Source: UBA11865 sp963749825 (GTDB taxonomy: Bacteria > Chloroflexota > Anaerolineae > Promineifilales > Promineifilaceae). Taken from it: a stretch of DNA of 64,000 bases. The notes beneath the pieces were generated by a model that ran no database searches, had not been told where the DNA came from, and worked only from the letters and a program-made list of their open reading frames with translations. Below are positions 1-8,959 of this stretch, piece after piece. How positions within the stretch are numbered: position 1 is the stretch's first letter; each line of letters begins with the position of its first letter. The translations under genes were made by a program, and so were the position numbers. The stretch is taken from the NCBI GenBank assembly GCA_963749825.1, contig CAVVOI010000022.1:7568-71567 (forward strand), read 5' to 3'.

Positions 1-34
1 TTCCTTTCGAGGATCATGATGGGCAGCACAAGGT

Positions 35-928
35 GTGGCCTGGCGCAGCCCAAACCAGGTAGGCGAATATGTGCTGCTGAAACCAACGGCCGACAGTCAT
101 GTCCTGGAATGGGCCACCGTGGATGATGCTGTGCGGTTCCCAAAAGCCGACAGCCGAAACTTGCCACCACGGGTTGACCTTGCCGATCCCAGCTATCTGG
201 GATTAGTTGACCCGGCAACGACGGCCGGATCGGGGGCAGGAGATGTCTATACAGTGGATAGCATGGAATGGGCGGCAGCACGCGCCCTGGCCAATCAGGG
301 GGCTTTGGGCATGTACTGCAATAGCCTGATGGTGAACAAGGCGATTTATGATAGGCTGCCGGATAAGCCGCCGGCGCCACTAGAGGAGATCATTGATAGC
401 TCTGTCAAAACCGGCGCCGATCTCAGCCAGGTCATTGCCTGGAATTATCAGAACTCGCGCCAGATTCTGGAGAGCGGTGTACCCATTCCAGAGATCTTGC
501 ACGGCCGCTTGAGTTATGATCGGGAGGACCGGCCGCCGTGGCCAGTGGCGAGCCAGGAGCACTGGCTAGATAAAACTGTGCGTGGGGTAAATGCTCATAT
601 CGCCTATATCGAAGCGAGACGCGATGCGCTGATCCAGACCACCCGACCGCCGCAAGAGATCTTTGATAGCGTTGCCGAGGATGCGGAGTCAGTACAAATT
701 GGGGCTGGTTTAAATCGGGTGTATATAGGGACGATACGACGGTTGGCCCAAGGCAGACCATACCAGATCCCTACGCCGGAGGATTTCAGTGCTGCCCGTC
801 TGGCGGCCGAAGAGTACTTGGCAAGGTATCCACCATCAGCCCATTCAACTATTCTACGCGGGGCGATGGTTAGCGTCTACTCGGGTGAAACACCTGCTTC
901 AGACGCAGCCATCTGGATTCAGGGATAA
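35..928 (+). CDS. Hypothetical protein, unrecognised
   Basis: A 297-residue open frame beginning with GTG; an in-frame TGA at 17-19 limits it upstream, so the frame cannot extend out of the window. I do not recognise a family. The protein is soluble-looking, with no signal peptide or membrane segment, and acidic, with an alpha-helical middle part (residues about 75-240). No clear ribosome binding site precedes the GTG, and an ATG in another frame lies at 16. The true gene may therefore be a frameshifted or truncated remnant of a longer one, like the two broken genes just downstream. That an ORF of this length carries coherent protein sequence is seen; everything else is unknown. Confidence 0.4.
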   Translation: MAWRSPNQVGEYVLLKPTADSHVLEWATVDDAVRFPKADSRNLPPRVDLADPSYLGLVDPATTAGSGAGDVYTVDSMEWAAARALANQGALGMYCNSLMVNKAIYDRLPDKPPAPLEEIIDSSVKTGADLSQVIAWNYQNSRQILESGVPIPEILHGRLSYDREDRPPWPVASQEHWLDKTVRGVNAHIAYIEARRDALIQTTRPPQEIFDSVAEDAESVQIGAGLNRVYIGTIRRLAQGRPYQIPTPEDFSAARLAAEEYLARYPPSAHSTILRGAMVSVYSGETPASDAAIWIQG

Positions 929-1077
929 AAAGTGTAGGCTGATACTTATGTGGGAGTAGCACAAAAATCACTCAATGCTCTTCGCGACATCGGAACTTTG
1001 GATGAGATCGATCAAACGAGTGCGGGGTTACTGGTCTATCCCAACGCCAATGTTTCTGGGATGAGCTTATAAACGTT

Positions 1078-1571
1078 CTACTGTATTCGTCTGCGTCTGA
1101 ACCGGGGCCACAACGTCAACGAGAACAGCGCGCCAATGATGAGGACGTTTCCTTGCAAACATTGGCTCGCCTGCTGTTCGGCCTGCTGAGCCAGCCAGGC
1201 GGCTATCTGGCACGATAGTTCTTCCAGCAGCGTGTCCAACTCCTCTTCGCCCTGCGTTCGCCACTCGGCGATCTGCCTCTCCACCTCCAGCTTCAGCTCC
1301 CGCGCCTGCTCGGGGACGACGACCAGATGCACCCGGGTCTTGTCGCCGGCGGCATTGCCGGCCCGCTGAAGCTGCCAGACCTGCTGTTTAGGGCCCGGGG
1401 TGGGGGCGCCACGGCCGGGATGGTCCACTCGGCCGTTTCCCCCGGCTTCACCACCTTGGGCAAAGCATAGCGCTCAGCCGCGCCGTAGCGATTATTCACA
1501 TTCACCAGTTCATACCGGCCCGGCTCCCAATCAACCAGGCCGTCATTTAAAAAGCGGTAGCCGGAAAGCCG
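1078..1571 (-). pseudogene. Broken gene: Ig-like (NBR1-type) domain plus C-terminal membrane anchor
   Basis: Two minus-strand frames join into one protein. The upstream part (1571 down to about 1400) reads like an NBR1/Ig-like domain: RFLNDGLVDWEPG, then VVKPGETAEW. The downstream part (about 1410 to 1078) is a helical, Glu/Gln-rich stretch ending in one hydrophobic segment and a basic tail with FRRRR, like a C-terminal membrane anchor. The frame changes in a G/C homopolymer near 1395-1405. There is no start codon, and an in-frame stop (1572-1574) lies upstream, so both the 5' end and the frame are lost. The NBR1-type assignment rests on the W-x-PG and PGET pattern only. Confidence 0.45.
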
Positions 1572-1610
1572 TTAGCGCAGGTCCCTTACTGCACGGCGCC
1601 AACGGTTTCC

Positions 1611-1757
1611 TTTGATTTGACGGTGGTGGATATAGAAGAGACAGTGGCCTATTTACGCAACCACGACGTCGTTTTTGAATCGGATTGGCAGCCAGGGGAC
1701 AGTTTCGATTTCATCCGCGATCCCGATGGACTGGTGATCGAAATCGTCCATGAGTAA
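1611..1757 (+). pseudogene. C-terminal fragment of a VOC/glyoxalase-family protein
   Basis: A plus-strand frame of about 48 codons ends at TAA 1755-1757 and reads as the last betaalphabetabetabeta module of a vicinal-oxygen-chelate protein: DIEETVAYLRNHDV, then DFIRDPDGLVIEIVHE. The final Glu of the FIRDPDGxxIE motif is the usual metal ligand. No start codon or N-terminal half is present; upstream sequence in this frame does not resemble the family. It is therefore a truncated relic and probably not functional. Confidence 0.55.
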
Positions 1758-1841
1758 GGCAAAAGGGGTCGCGAGGTCAAGTTATCAAAAAAATGCCGGG
1801 GAGCATAAAGATCCCCGGCTACTGAACTTCCTGGACAAAGG

Positions 1842-2120
1842 TTAGGATTTTTTACCGTTCTTCGGGGCTTGCTGGGATTGAGCCATTTCATTCATGGTCT
1901 TCGACAGCTCGCCAATTTGTGCTTCTACAGACTTGAGACCGCTCATGATCATCTCAAATTGGGTCTCCACGGCCTGGTTGACGGCCTCTTGCACCTGACC
2001 CTGAAAGGCTTTTGAATGCTCCAGATTCGTCTCGAAGATGTTGAACATATTCTTGGTGTAAGATTCGCTGAACTCTTGCCACATTTCAAAATTCTTTTGG
2101 AAGGGATTGTCGTTACTCAT
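1842..2120 (-). CDS. Phasin-like small helical protein
   Basis: A 92-residue, wholly helical, Met/Gln/Glu-rich protein without a signal peptide, resembling phasins (PHA-granule surface proteins) in size and in the pattern NPFQKNFEMWQEFSESYTKN. An ATG at 2120 is chosen over an in-frame codon at 2141 because AAGGAG lies at the right distance. The start overlaps the end of the upstream gene (2113-2634) by 8 bases, so the two are probably translationally coupled. Context with PHA synthases 7 kb away on the other strand supports a granule role. Phasins diverge strongly, so this is inference from composition and neighbourhood rather than a domain match. Confidence 0.6.
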   Translation of the reverse strand: MSNDNPFQKNFEMWQEFSESYTKNMFNIFETNLEHSKAFQGQVQEAVNQAVETQFEMIMSGLKSVEAQIGELSKTMNEMAQSQQAPKNGKKS

Positions 2121-2634
2121 TTGTTTTCTCCTTAGGTTCACTTTCTATAGAACTATTTTGTATTTCGGTTAACTGCTTTTCTAAATCGGCCATCTGTTTT
2201 GTCATCTGTTCCAGCTGGCTGGACACGGTCTGTAAAGAAGCGGCTGTTTCTTGTCTTTCGGATCGGGTGGGCATGCCCCAGGCGGCGAAGGTGGCCTCCA
2301 TGGCTTTCTCCACCGGCTCAGATACGCTGGCGCCGGCCATGGAATCCATCATCATCTGGGTGTAGCGGGGCATCATATCGCCCCACATCCGGGCCGTCTC
2401 CATAAAGGGGTTGCCCTCGCCCAGTCCCTGACTCATACGCTGGGTCTCGTCCAGACTGGCTTCGACCACGTCATTGACGTAGGTCTGCATGAAGGCTAAT
2501 GCCTCGGCAAATTGGTTAAAACTGGTTTCCGTATTGCTTTGCACGTGTTTGATGATACCGCGCCAGCGGGCCTGCTGATCTTCGCCGGCCTCACGGACGA
2601 AACGAAGGACAAACGAAACCATATCTTGATCCAT
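2113..2634 (-). CDS. PHA-associated helical protein (PhaE/phasin-like)
   Basis: A 173-residue helical protein. Residues 1-55 form a small conserved module (SFVLRFVRE, WRGIIKHVQS, ALAFMQTYV) that recurs as a stand-alone gene at 7849-8070. Residues 70-125 are amphipathic with an Ala/Met-rich stretch, and 128-165 form a predicted coiled coil of heptads (QLEQMTKQMADLEKQL), as in PhaE-type PHA synthase subunits and phasins. The tail is charged (EPKEKTNE). It lies between a SARP regulator upstream and the phasin-like gene downstream, all on the minus strand. The likely role is a granule-associated or synthase-modulating protein. The exact family is not certain. Confidence 0.55.
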   Translation of the reverse strand: MDQDMVSFVLRFVREAGEDQQARWRGIIKHVQSNTETSFNQFAEALAFMQTYVNDVVEASLDETQRMSQGLGEGNPFMETARMWGDMMPRYTQMMMDSMAGASVSEPVEKAMEATFAAWGMPTRSERQETAASLQTVSSQLEQMTKQMADLEKQLTEIQNSSIESEPKEKTNE

Positions 2635-2735
2635 AACGAACTCCTTTGTTCTATGGATATAGTTTATCCGGTCGAGTTACGCTGGAGTTACGGGGATAGA
2701 CAGAGAGTAGATTTAGCCAAAGCAATGGGTGAAAT

Positions 2736-3542
2736 TCAGATTCGCTCGCCGGCTTTTATCTGTTGGTATAAACGAGTAGTTTCGGCCATGGGTTCGATGC
2801 CCAGATCTTCAGCCAGGTTGCGGCGGCATTGTTCGTACGCCCTGACGGCCAACGGCCGGTTGCCGCCGGCCATATAGGCCCACATGAGCAGGCGGTAGGC
2901 ATCTTCCCAACAGGGATCGGCGGCGATGACTCTCTGGCTCCAATTGATGGCTTCCAGCTCGCTGCCCTGCTCAAGTAAAAGTCGGGCCAGCCGGTTGGCC
3001 CCGCTCAGATAAAGCGTAGCCAGCCGCTCGCGTTCGACGCTGGACCAATCTTCATAAATGGCGCCGGGCAAATATTCGCCCCGGTACAGGTCCAGCGCAT
3101 TCCGGTAAAGGTCGATGGCCTGGTCTTTTCCCTCTCGTTCAGCCGCGCTGCCGGCGGTGATGCCGGCCTCGAATTCAACGGCGTCGACCCGGAACGGCGC
3201 ATCGGGATTCAAGCCATAACTGGCTTCCTGGCGGGTGATGTAGGCCGAAGGCGCTCGGGCGGGCCGGCCTGGCTGCAAGGTCGATTGCAGCGCATTGAGG
3301 GCCACTTTGAAATCGCGATCGGCCCGATCGGGATCCAGTTCCGGCCACAACTCAGCCACGATGCGCTCTTTGGGCGTATGGCGCTGGCGGTAGGTCAGCA
3401 GATATTGGAAAAGTTTGCGGGCCTTTTCCCTACCCCAGGCACTGTCGGGCAGCTTCTCTATCCCCAGCCAAACGGCAAACCGGCCCAGGGTCTGGAGCCT
3501 GATTTCCTTCACCCCATTTTTTGTTTCCGGCCGTTCGCTCAT
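2736..3542 (-). CDS. SARP/BTAD-family transcriptional activator
   Basis: The 268-residue protein has the two-domain layout of SARP regulators. An N-terminal winged-helix DNA-binding domain (about 15-105) contains WGREKARKLFQYLL and AELWPELDPDRADRDFK. A C-terminal bacterial transcriptional activation domain (about 115-265) is made of TPR-like helices (VDAVEFEAG, YRGEYLPGAIYEDW, WEDAYRLLMWAY). ATG 3542 is preferred because GGAAGG precedes it; a longer in-frame start at 3578 would add 12 unlikely residues. It is a close relative of the C-terminal third of the large regulator at 4464-7703. It faces the enoyl-CoA hydratase gene divergently and reads into the two phasin-like genes, so control of the PHA block is a reasonable inference. 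Confidence 0.88.
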   Translation of the reverse strand: MSERPETKNGVKEIRLQTLGRFAVWLGIEKLPDSAWGREKARKLFQYLLTYRQRHTPKERIVAELWPELDPDRADRDFKVALNALQSTLQPGRPARAPSAYITRQEASYGLNPDAPFRVDAVEFEAGITAGSAAEREGKDQAIDLYRNALDLYRGEYLPGAIYEDWSSVERERLATLYLSGANRLARLLLEQGSELEAINWSQRVIAADPCWEDAYRLLMWAYMAGGNRPLAVRAYEQCRRNLAEDLGIEPMAETTRLYQQIKAGERI

Positions 3543-3646
3543 GGCCCTTCCATTATAGTAGAACGATCTCCATCCCACGAGTTACAAAGCAAGCATCAGG
3601 CATGTTACAATTTGGTACCATCCTGGATCACAAATTAGTCGAAATC

Positions 3647-4441
3647 ATGAGTCAATTGGTTTTACACGAACAAGCTGGACCACTCTCGATCTTGACGCTC
3701 AATCGTCCCGAGCGCCATAACAGCCTGGTACCTGCCCTATTAGAGGAGCTGTTAGTGCAGATCAAAGATGCCGGTTCCCAAACGGAGCTAAGGGTGGTTA
3801 TCTTGCAAGCCAACGGCCGCTCATTCTCCACCGGCGGCGATATGGGCGGCTTCTACCAACATCTGGATGATATCGGAAGCTACGCTTATGAGATCGTGGG
3901 CTTACTCAACCAGGTGATTTTGGCTTTGCGGGCGCTGCCGGTGCCGGTGGTAGCGGCCGTTCACGGTCTTGTTACCGGGGGATCGCTGGGCCTGGTCCTG
4001 GCGGCCGACGGCGTTCTCGTGAGTCCGAAAGCCAGCTTCACCCCCTACTACAGCGTGGTGGGCTTCAGTCCCGACGGCGGCTGGACGACCATGCTACCTG
4101 GTCTCATCGGCCTCAAACGAACGGCCGGTATCCTGATGCATAACCGCACCGTCACGGCCGAACAAGCGGTCGCCTGGGGTTTGGCCGACCGGATCGTGCC
4201 TGCAAGCCAGATTCGCCAGCAGGCCCTGGCCGATGCTGAGGCTATCGTTAGCAAAAAAAGGGGCAGCCTACGGCATACGAAGCGTTTATTAGCGGCCGGC
4301 GACGGCGACCTGGCCAAACGGCTAGAAAAGGAACGGGCCCGATTCGTTCGACAAATCAGGACGGCCGAAGCCCGCCAAGGCATCCTGGATTTTATGGCCA
4401 CCCGTTCAGGACCGACCGGGCAACAAAAGGTGGGCGGATGA
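3647..4441 (+). CDS. Enoyl-CoA hydratase/isomerase-family protein (crotonase fold)
   Basis: The 264-residue protein shows the crotonase signature: LTLNRPERHNSL near the N-terminus, the first oxyanion-hole region RSFSTGGDM, and the second VHGLVTGGSLGLVLAAD. The classic Glu of E. coli FadB-type hydratases (GGGCE) is not at its expected place (GGSLG), so it may be an isomerase, hydrolase or other crotonase rather than a hydratase. Earlier in-frame codons exist back to 3521, but only from ATG 3647 does the sequence match the family. It starts about 100 bp from the divergent SARP gene, and its end is 22 bp from the next gene, consistent with co-transcription. It probably acts in cytoplasmic acyl-CoA metabolism. 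Confidence 0.85.
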   Translation: MSQLVLHEQAGPLSILTLNRPERHNSLVPALLEELLVQIKDAGSQTELRVVILQANGRSFSTGGDMGGFYQHLDDIGSYAYEIVGLLNQVILALRALPVPVVAAVHGLVTGGSLGLVLAADGVLVSPKASFTPYYSVVGFSPDGGWTTMLPGLIGLKRTAGILMHNRTVTAEQAVAWGLADRIVPASQIRQQALADAEAIVSKKRGSLRHTKRLLAAGDGDLAKRLEKERARFVRQIRTAEARQGILDFMATRSGPTGQQKVGG

Positions 4442-4463
4442 AACGAGCGCCCGGCGACGGAAT

Positions 4464-7400
4464 ATGTATCAAGAGAAGCTAATCGTACGCACCAAGCTGG
4501 CCCCGCCACGCCTGCAGCGCCATACGCTGGCCCGGGAGCGGTTGACGCGACGGCTGCTGGAGGCGACGGAGTATCGCCTGACCATCGTTCAGGCCGGCAC
4601 CGGCTACGGCAAAACTACGGCCGTAGCGGGCTTGGCCGATGAAGGCTTACCCCTGGTCTGGTATCACCTGGATGTGGACGATGCTGATCCGCTGATCTTT
4701 TTACTTCATTTGCTCCACAGTTTCAGCGAGGTTCTGGGCGGGCAACCGGAAGCGACGTTGGCCTCATTGGAGCGATGGGAACGGGACGGCCGGGCATCCC
4801 CCTGGATCAGCGTGGTCGATCTACTGGTCAATGAAGTCGCCGAAGGAGTCGAGACGCCCGTTTTATTGGTCCTTGACGACGTCCATCACCTGAATAAAGC
4901 GCCAGAAGCGATGCGCATCCTGGATCGCTTCATCGGCCGGGCGCCAACCCATGTGCAGGTGATCTTGTCCGCGCGCCATCCCCTACAATTGCCCAGCCTG
5001 GTGAATTGGCGCGTTCGTGGGCAGATACTGGAGATCGGCCAGGAGGAATTAGCTTTTTCACCAGAGGAGATCGAAGCCCTTTTCGCCGAGAAATATGGCC
5101 TGTCGCTCACGCCTGATCAGATCGAGTTATTGGCTACCCGCAGCGAAGGCTGGCCTATCGCCTTGCAATTGGTGCGGCAACGATTACAAAGCGGCAAAGG
5201 CGAGACCTTGAGCCAGGCATTGGGCCAGGTATCGGGCTCGGCCGGCGACCTTTTCGCCTACTTGGCTCAGGAAGTACTGGCTCAGCAGCCGGCCGATGTC
5301 CAGGAATTCTTGGGCCACACGGCCCTATTGCGGCAGATGACGGCCGCCATTTGCAATTGCCTGCGATCGGCCGGCGATAGCGAACAAATCTTGCGCTACC
5401 TGGTCGATAATGAGCTATTTGTGGTGGAATTAGGCGACGGGCATGTGCGTTACCATCATGTTTTCCGCGAGTTGCTGGGCCACCAAATGCCGTTAGAAGA
5501 AGCCCAATCAACCCATCTGAAAGCGGCCGACTGTTTCACGCGCCTGGGCGAACCTGAAGAAGTACTTTACCATCTGCTGGCGGCCGGCGCTTTTGACGAG
5601 GCCGCCCAACTGCTGGTCCAAATCGGGCAAGGCCTGGTGCGGGCCGGTCGGCTGGATACATTATCCGCCTGGATCGGGGCCTTGCCGCCCGATGTTTTAC
5701 AGGATCATGCCCCGCTCATGGCCTACTTGGGCGATGTGGCCCGGCTGCAAAGTCGTTTTGAGGAAGCGCTAGGCTGGTATCAACAAGCTGAGGAACGGAG
5801 CCGGGCCAAGGGCGACCTGCGGGCGACCGGTCAAGCTTTACGCGGCCAGGCCAGAGTTTACCTGGATACGGTCGACGCCAGTAAAGCGGAGCGCCTATTG
5901 CAGGAAGCGCTGCGCCTATCAGACGGCCAGGAAGATCGAGAGAGCCGGGCCCGTCTGCTGGAGCTGCTAGCTGAAAACCTGGTCAATCGCGGCCGGCTGG
6001 CCGAAGCGCAGGTTTACCAGGTCCAGGCGCGCGCCTTGCGGGAAGAAGGTCCGGCCGAAGCCGAGCTGTCGGTGCGACTGTTGCTGCGCACCGGACGGCT
6101 GGATGAGGGGCGCCGGATCTTAGAAGAACGGGCCGAGCAGGAGCGGCAGGAGCCGGTCTTGCGACCCCGGGCGCACCGGGAGACGCTGCTGTTGCTGTCG
6201 CTGCTGCTGGCTTTTCAGGGCGAGCAAGAAAAGGCTTATCAAGCGGCCTTGGACGGCACCGATCGCGGGCAACTTCTAAGTTCGCATTTCATCACCGCCG
6301 TGGGCCATATGCGCCAGGGGCATGCCTGGATGCTGCGCAAAGATGAGAAAGGCTACGAGGAAGCAACCCGCCAATTTCATCAAGCCATCAAGCTGAGCGA
6401 ACGGCTTGATGTGCCCCGGCTTAAGATCGAAGCTTTTTGGGGACTTTGTCAGGCCTACGGATTTCGAGGAGATTTAGCGGAAGCCCGCCGGCTGGCCGAA
6501 GTGAGTATCGGCATGGCCCAGGCAGTAGGCGACGAGTGGGTCGAGGCCTGTATTCGCATAAGCCTGGGCGCCAGCTACGCCCTGGCCGGCCGTAACGCCG
6601 ATGCGGCCACCTGGTTGGCCCAAGCCAATACCGCCTACAGGGCCTGCAATGATACCTATGGCGAAGCGGTGGCCCGCTTGTGGCAATGTCTGGTCTGGAA
6701 GGCGACAGGCGATGTGGCCCGCCTCTCCCATGACGTCGACGATCTGCTGCAATTGGTACGCGAGCATGGTTATGCCTACTTGTTCCAACGCCGGACCCTG
6801 CTTGGCCCGCCCGATCCTAGGTCTCTGGTGCCGCTGCTGCTCTTCGCCCGCCAGACCAAACAAAGCAGCTACGCCGAATCGCTGTTAAACCAACTAGGAT
6901 TACCACGATTAGTTTATCACCCAGGCTACCAGTTGCGTGTCCAAAGTTTTGGCTCGTTCCGGACTTGGCGCGGGCTGGACGAGATCCAACCCGAGGAGTG
7001 GCGGCGGCAGAAAGCTCGCCAACTGTTCCAACTGCTGCTCACCCACCGCCAGGGTTTGCTGGACCGGGAGCAGATCGCCGACATGCTGTGGCCCGCTTTA
7101 GGTCCCGAAGAAGCCCAACGGGACTTTAAGATCGCCATGAGCGCCTTGTATGGCGTCTTGGAACCCCATCGCGACCGCAAGACGCCCTCGGCTTACATTA
7201 AACGCGATGGCACACGTTATGGCTTGCGGCCGGAAAGCGATTGGTGGCTGGATGCGGCCGAATTTGACGATCTCATCGCTCAAGGCGACCGGCTACAAAA
7301 AGAGGAACCGAAAACGGCGCTACGTCTCTATAAAGAAGCGCTGGACCTCTACCAGGGCGAATATTTGGCGGAATACCCTTATGAAGAGTGGTGCAGTGAA

Positions 7401-7703
7401 GAACGGGAGCGCTTGTTGACCCAATACCTGACCACAGCAGAGCGGGTGGCTCAGGTATTGATCGAAAGCAAGGAATGGGAGGAAGCCATCGAAGTCTGCC
7501 GTCTGATCCTGGCCCGGGATGATTGCTGGGAAAACGCCTACCGGCTGATGATGGTGGCTTATGACCGGTTGGGCAATCGTTCACAGGCGCTGCGCACATA
7601 TCAGCGCTGTCTCGAGCGATTAAAAACGGAGCTTGAAGTAGAGCCGGCCGCGGCAACTGTGCAGCTTCACAAGAAATTGCTGGCAGGTGATCCTTTAGCT
7701 TAA
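4464..7703 (+). CDS. Large MalT-type STAND ATPase with TPRs and C-terminal BTAD/SARP domain
   Basis: The 1079-residue regulator starts with the MalT-like KLAPPRLQRHTLARERL segment. An ATPase follows, with Walker A GTGYGKTT (residues 45-52) and Walker B VLLVLDDVHHL (about 133-143), then an arm/winged-helix region (to about 340) and a long TPR superhelix (about 350-790). In place of the usual LuxR HTH, the end (about 825-1079) is a SARP-type winged helix plus BTAD (RRQKARQLFQLLL, MLWPALGPEEAQRDFK), closely similar to the gene at 2736-3542. By family analogy it is an inducer-sensing, ATP-dependent oligomerising activator. The ligand is unknown. Its place between acyl-CoA genes suggests it controls this block. 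Confidence 0.87.
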   Translation: MYQEKLIVRTKLAPPRLQRHTLARERLTRRLLEATEYRLTIVQAGTGYGKTTAVAGLADEGLPLVWYHLDVDDADPLIFLLHLLHSFSEVLGGQPEATLASLERWERDGRASPWISVVDLLVNEVAEGVETPVLLVLDDVHHLNKAPEAMRILDRFIGRAPTHVQVILSARHPLQLPSLVNWRVRGQILEIGQEELAFSPEEIEALFAEKYGLSLTPDQIELLATRSEGWPIALQLVRQRLQSGKGETLSQALGQVSGSAGDLFAYLAQEVLAQQPADVQEFLGHTALLRQMTAAICNCLRSAGDSEQILRYLVDNELFVVELGDGHVRYHHVFRELLGHQMPLEEAQSTHLKAADCFTRLGEPEEVLYHLLAAGAFDEAAQLLVQIGQGLVRAGRLDTLSAWIGALPPDVLQDHAPLMAYLGDVARLQSRFEEALGWYQQAEERSRAKGDLRATGQALRGQARVYLDTVDASKAERLLQEALRLSDGQEDRESRARLLELLAENLVNRGRLAEAQVYQVQARALREEGPAEAELSVRLLLRTGRLDEGRRILEERAEQERQEPVLRPRAHRETLLLLSLLLAFQGEQEKAYQAALDGTDRGQLLSSHFITAVGHMRQGHAWMLRKDEKGYEEATRQFHQAIKLSERLDVPRLKIEAFWGLCQAYGFRGDLAEARRLAEVSIGMAQAVGDEWVEACIRISLGASYALAGRNADAATWLAQANTAYRACNDTYGEAVARLWQCLVWKATGDVARLSHDVDDLLQLVREHGYAYLFQRRTLLGPPDPRSLVPLLLFARQTKQSSYAESLLNQLGLPRLVYHPGYQLRVQSFGSFRTWRGLDEIQPEEWRRQKARQLFQLLLTHRQGLLDREQIADMLWPALGPEEAQRDFKIAMSALYGVLEPHRDRKTPSAYIKRDGTRYGLRPESDWWLDAAEFDDLIAQGDRLQKEEPKTALRLYKEALDLYQGEYLAEYPYEEWCSEERERLLTQYLTTAERVAQVLIESKEWEEAIEVCRLILARDDCWENAYRLMMVAYDRLGNRSQALRTYQRCLERLKTELEVEPAAATVQLHKKLLAGDPLA

Positions 7704-7848
7704 GACTGGCCTAATCTTAACGGTTAGGAGTACACACTCATCTCCTATCCAAGAGATTGGACCACTCCGCGCTGCTGCAATCTAATTATGCCGCGCACCC
7801 TTCCCCTGTTACTGGCCTGCAACTCGCGCTTGATATCATTCGTTTGTT

Positions 7849-8070
7849 ATGCTCGAAACGAACGTCGACTCCTTCATTTTGCGTTTTGTGCAGGAGCAAA
7901 CACCCGTTAGCGACCCGGATGCGGCCGCCTGGCATGGCGTCATCCGTCACGTCCAAAGCAGCGAAGAGATTCGCTTCACCCGCATCGAAGACGCGCTGCG
8001 CTTCTTAGCCAACTATATCGAGATCAACGGGCAGCAGCCTTTTCAAATCGAGTCCGGGTCGGAAGCGTGA
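7849..8070 (+). CDS. Small protein with the phasin-linked N-terminal module
   Basis: The 73-residue protein corresponds to residues 1-55 of the protein at 2113-2634: both share SF-x-LRFV-x-E, W-x-G-x-I-x-HVQS and AL-x-F-x-x-Y at matching spacing. It lacks the coiled-coil part. The ATG at 7849 has no obvious ribosome binding site, and upstream sequence is not coding-like. It lies 110 bp before the SDR gene. The function is unknown. The shared module next to PHA genes in both places suggests a protein-protein contact domain of the PHA machinery. Confidence 0.6.
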   Translation: MLETNVDSFILRFVQEQTPVSDPDAAAWHGVIRHVQSSEEIRFTRIEDALRFLANYIEINGQQPFQIESGSEA

Positions 8071-8180
8071 CGGTCGGCGGGGAAACAATCAACCAACACT
8101 TATTTCATCACTGGAGCATCAGTGTGCAACGGTTTCTTCACTTTTATTACCTACCGTGACACTCAGCAAAGGAGCAAATC

Positions 8181-8948
8181 ATGGAATTGCGTTTAAAAAA
8201 CAGAGTCGCCCTCGTCACCGGTGGCGCGGCCGGCATCGGCAAGGCCACGGCCATTCGTTTTGCCGAAGAAGGGGCGAAAGTCATCATCTCCGATGTCAAC
8301 CAGGAAGCAGGCGAAGCCCTGGCCGCTGAAAACGAGGCCATTCGCTTTTATCAAGTCGATATCTCCGACCGGCAAGCGGTACAAGAGTGGATCGATGGCG
8401 TTGTGGCCGAAACCGGCCGCATCGATATCCTGGTCAACAATGCCGGCGTATTGCGCGATAGCCAGTTGGTTAAGTATAAGGAAGGGGCCGTGATCAGCCA
8501 GATGGCCGAAGCTGACTTCGACCTGGTCATTTCGGTCAATTTGAAAGGCGTCTTTAACTGCACTCAGGCCGTGGCCCCGGTGATGATAGAACAAGGCGGC
8601 GGGGTGATTCTCAACGCCACCTCCATCGTCGGGCTGGACGGCAATTTCGGCCAGACCAACTACGTAGCCAGCAAGGCAGGCGTGATCGGCATGACCAAGG
8701 TGTGGGCGCGGGAGTTCGGCCGTTACGGCATCCGGGTCAATGCCGTCGCCCCAGGATTCACCTTGACCAAGATGGTGCGCCAGATGCCAGAGAGAATCCT
8801 GGATGGCATGAAGAGTAGGACGCCGCTGCGCCGCCTCGGCGAGCCCCGGGACATCGCCAACGCTTACCTGTTCCTGGCTTCCGATGAGGCCAGTTTCATC
8901 TCCGGTGAGGTGCTGCGCGTGGACGGCGGCATTGTGGTCGGCACTTAA
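8181..8948 (+). CDS. SDR-family 3-oxoacyl-CoA/ACP reductase (PhaB/FabG-like)
   Basis: The 255-residue classical short-chain dehydrogenase has the cofactor motif TGGAAGIG (residues 14-21), NNAG (about 90), catalytic Ser in ATSIVG, Tyr and Lys in YVASK, and the C-terminal SGEVLRVDGG. AAAGGAG sits just before ATG 8181. The Arg/Lys pattern typical of NADP specificity after the first Gly loop is not obvious (an Asp follows beta-2: ISDVNQ), so NAD may be preferred. Just upstream of two PHA synthases, the likely role is reduction of acetoacetyl-CoA or another 3-oxoacyl-CoA to the (R)-3-hydroxyacyl-CoA monomer. A catabolic hydroxyacyl-CoA dehydrogenase is the alternative. Confidence 0.85.
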   Translation: MELRLKNRVALVTGGAAGIGKATAIRFAEEGAKVIISDVNQEAGEALAAENEAIRFYQVDISDRQAVQEWIDGVVAETGRIDILVNNAGVLRDSQLVKYKEGAVISQMAEADFDLVISVNLKGVFNCTQAVAPVMIEQGGGVILNATSIVGLDGNFGQTNYVASKAGVIGMTKVWAREFGRYGIRVNAVAPGFTLTKMVRQMPERILDGMKSRTPLRRLGEPRDIANAYLFLASDEASFISGEVLRVDGGIVVGT

Positions 8949-8959
8949 AAATAAAGCAC

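Noticed and set aside
950..1072. Short plus-strand frame starting GTG 950
   Set aside because: About 40 codons; the sequence looks protein-like (ending YPNANVSGMSL) but has no ribosome binding site or recognisable family. It may be part of the same decayed gene as the ORF at 35-928, but this cannot be shown.
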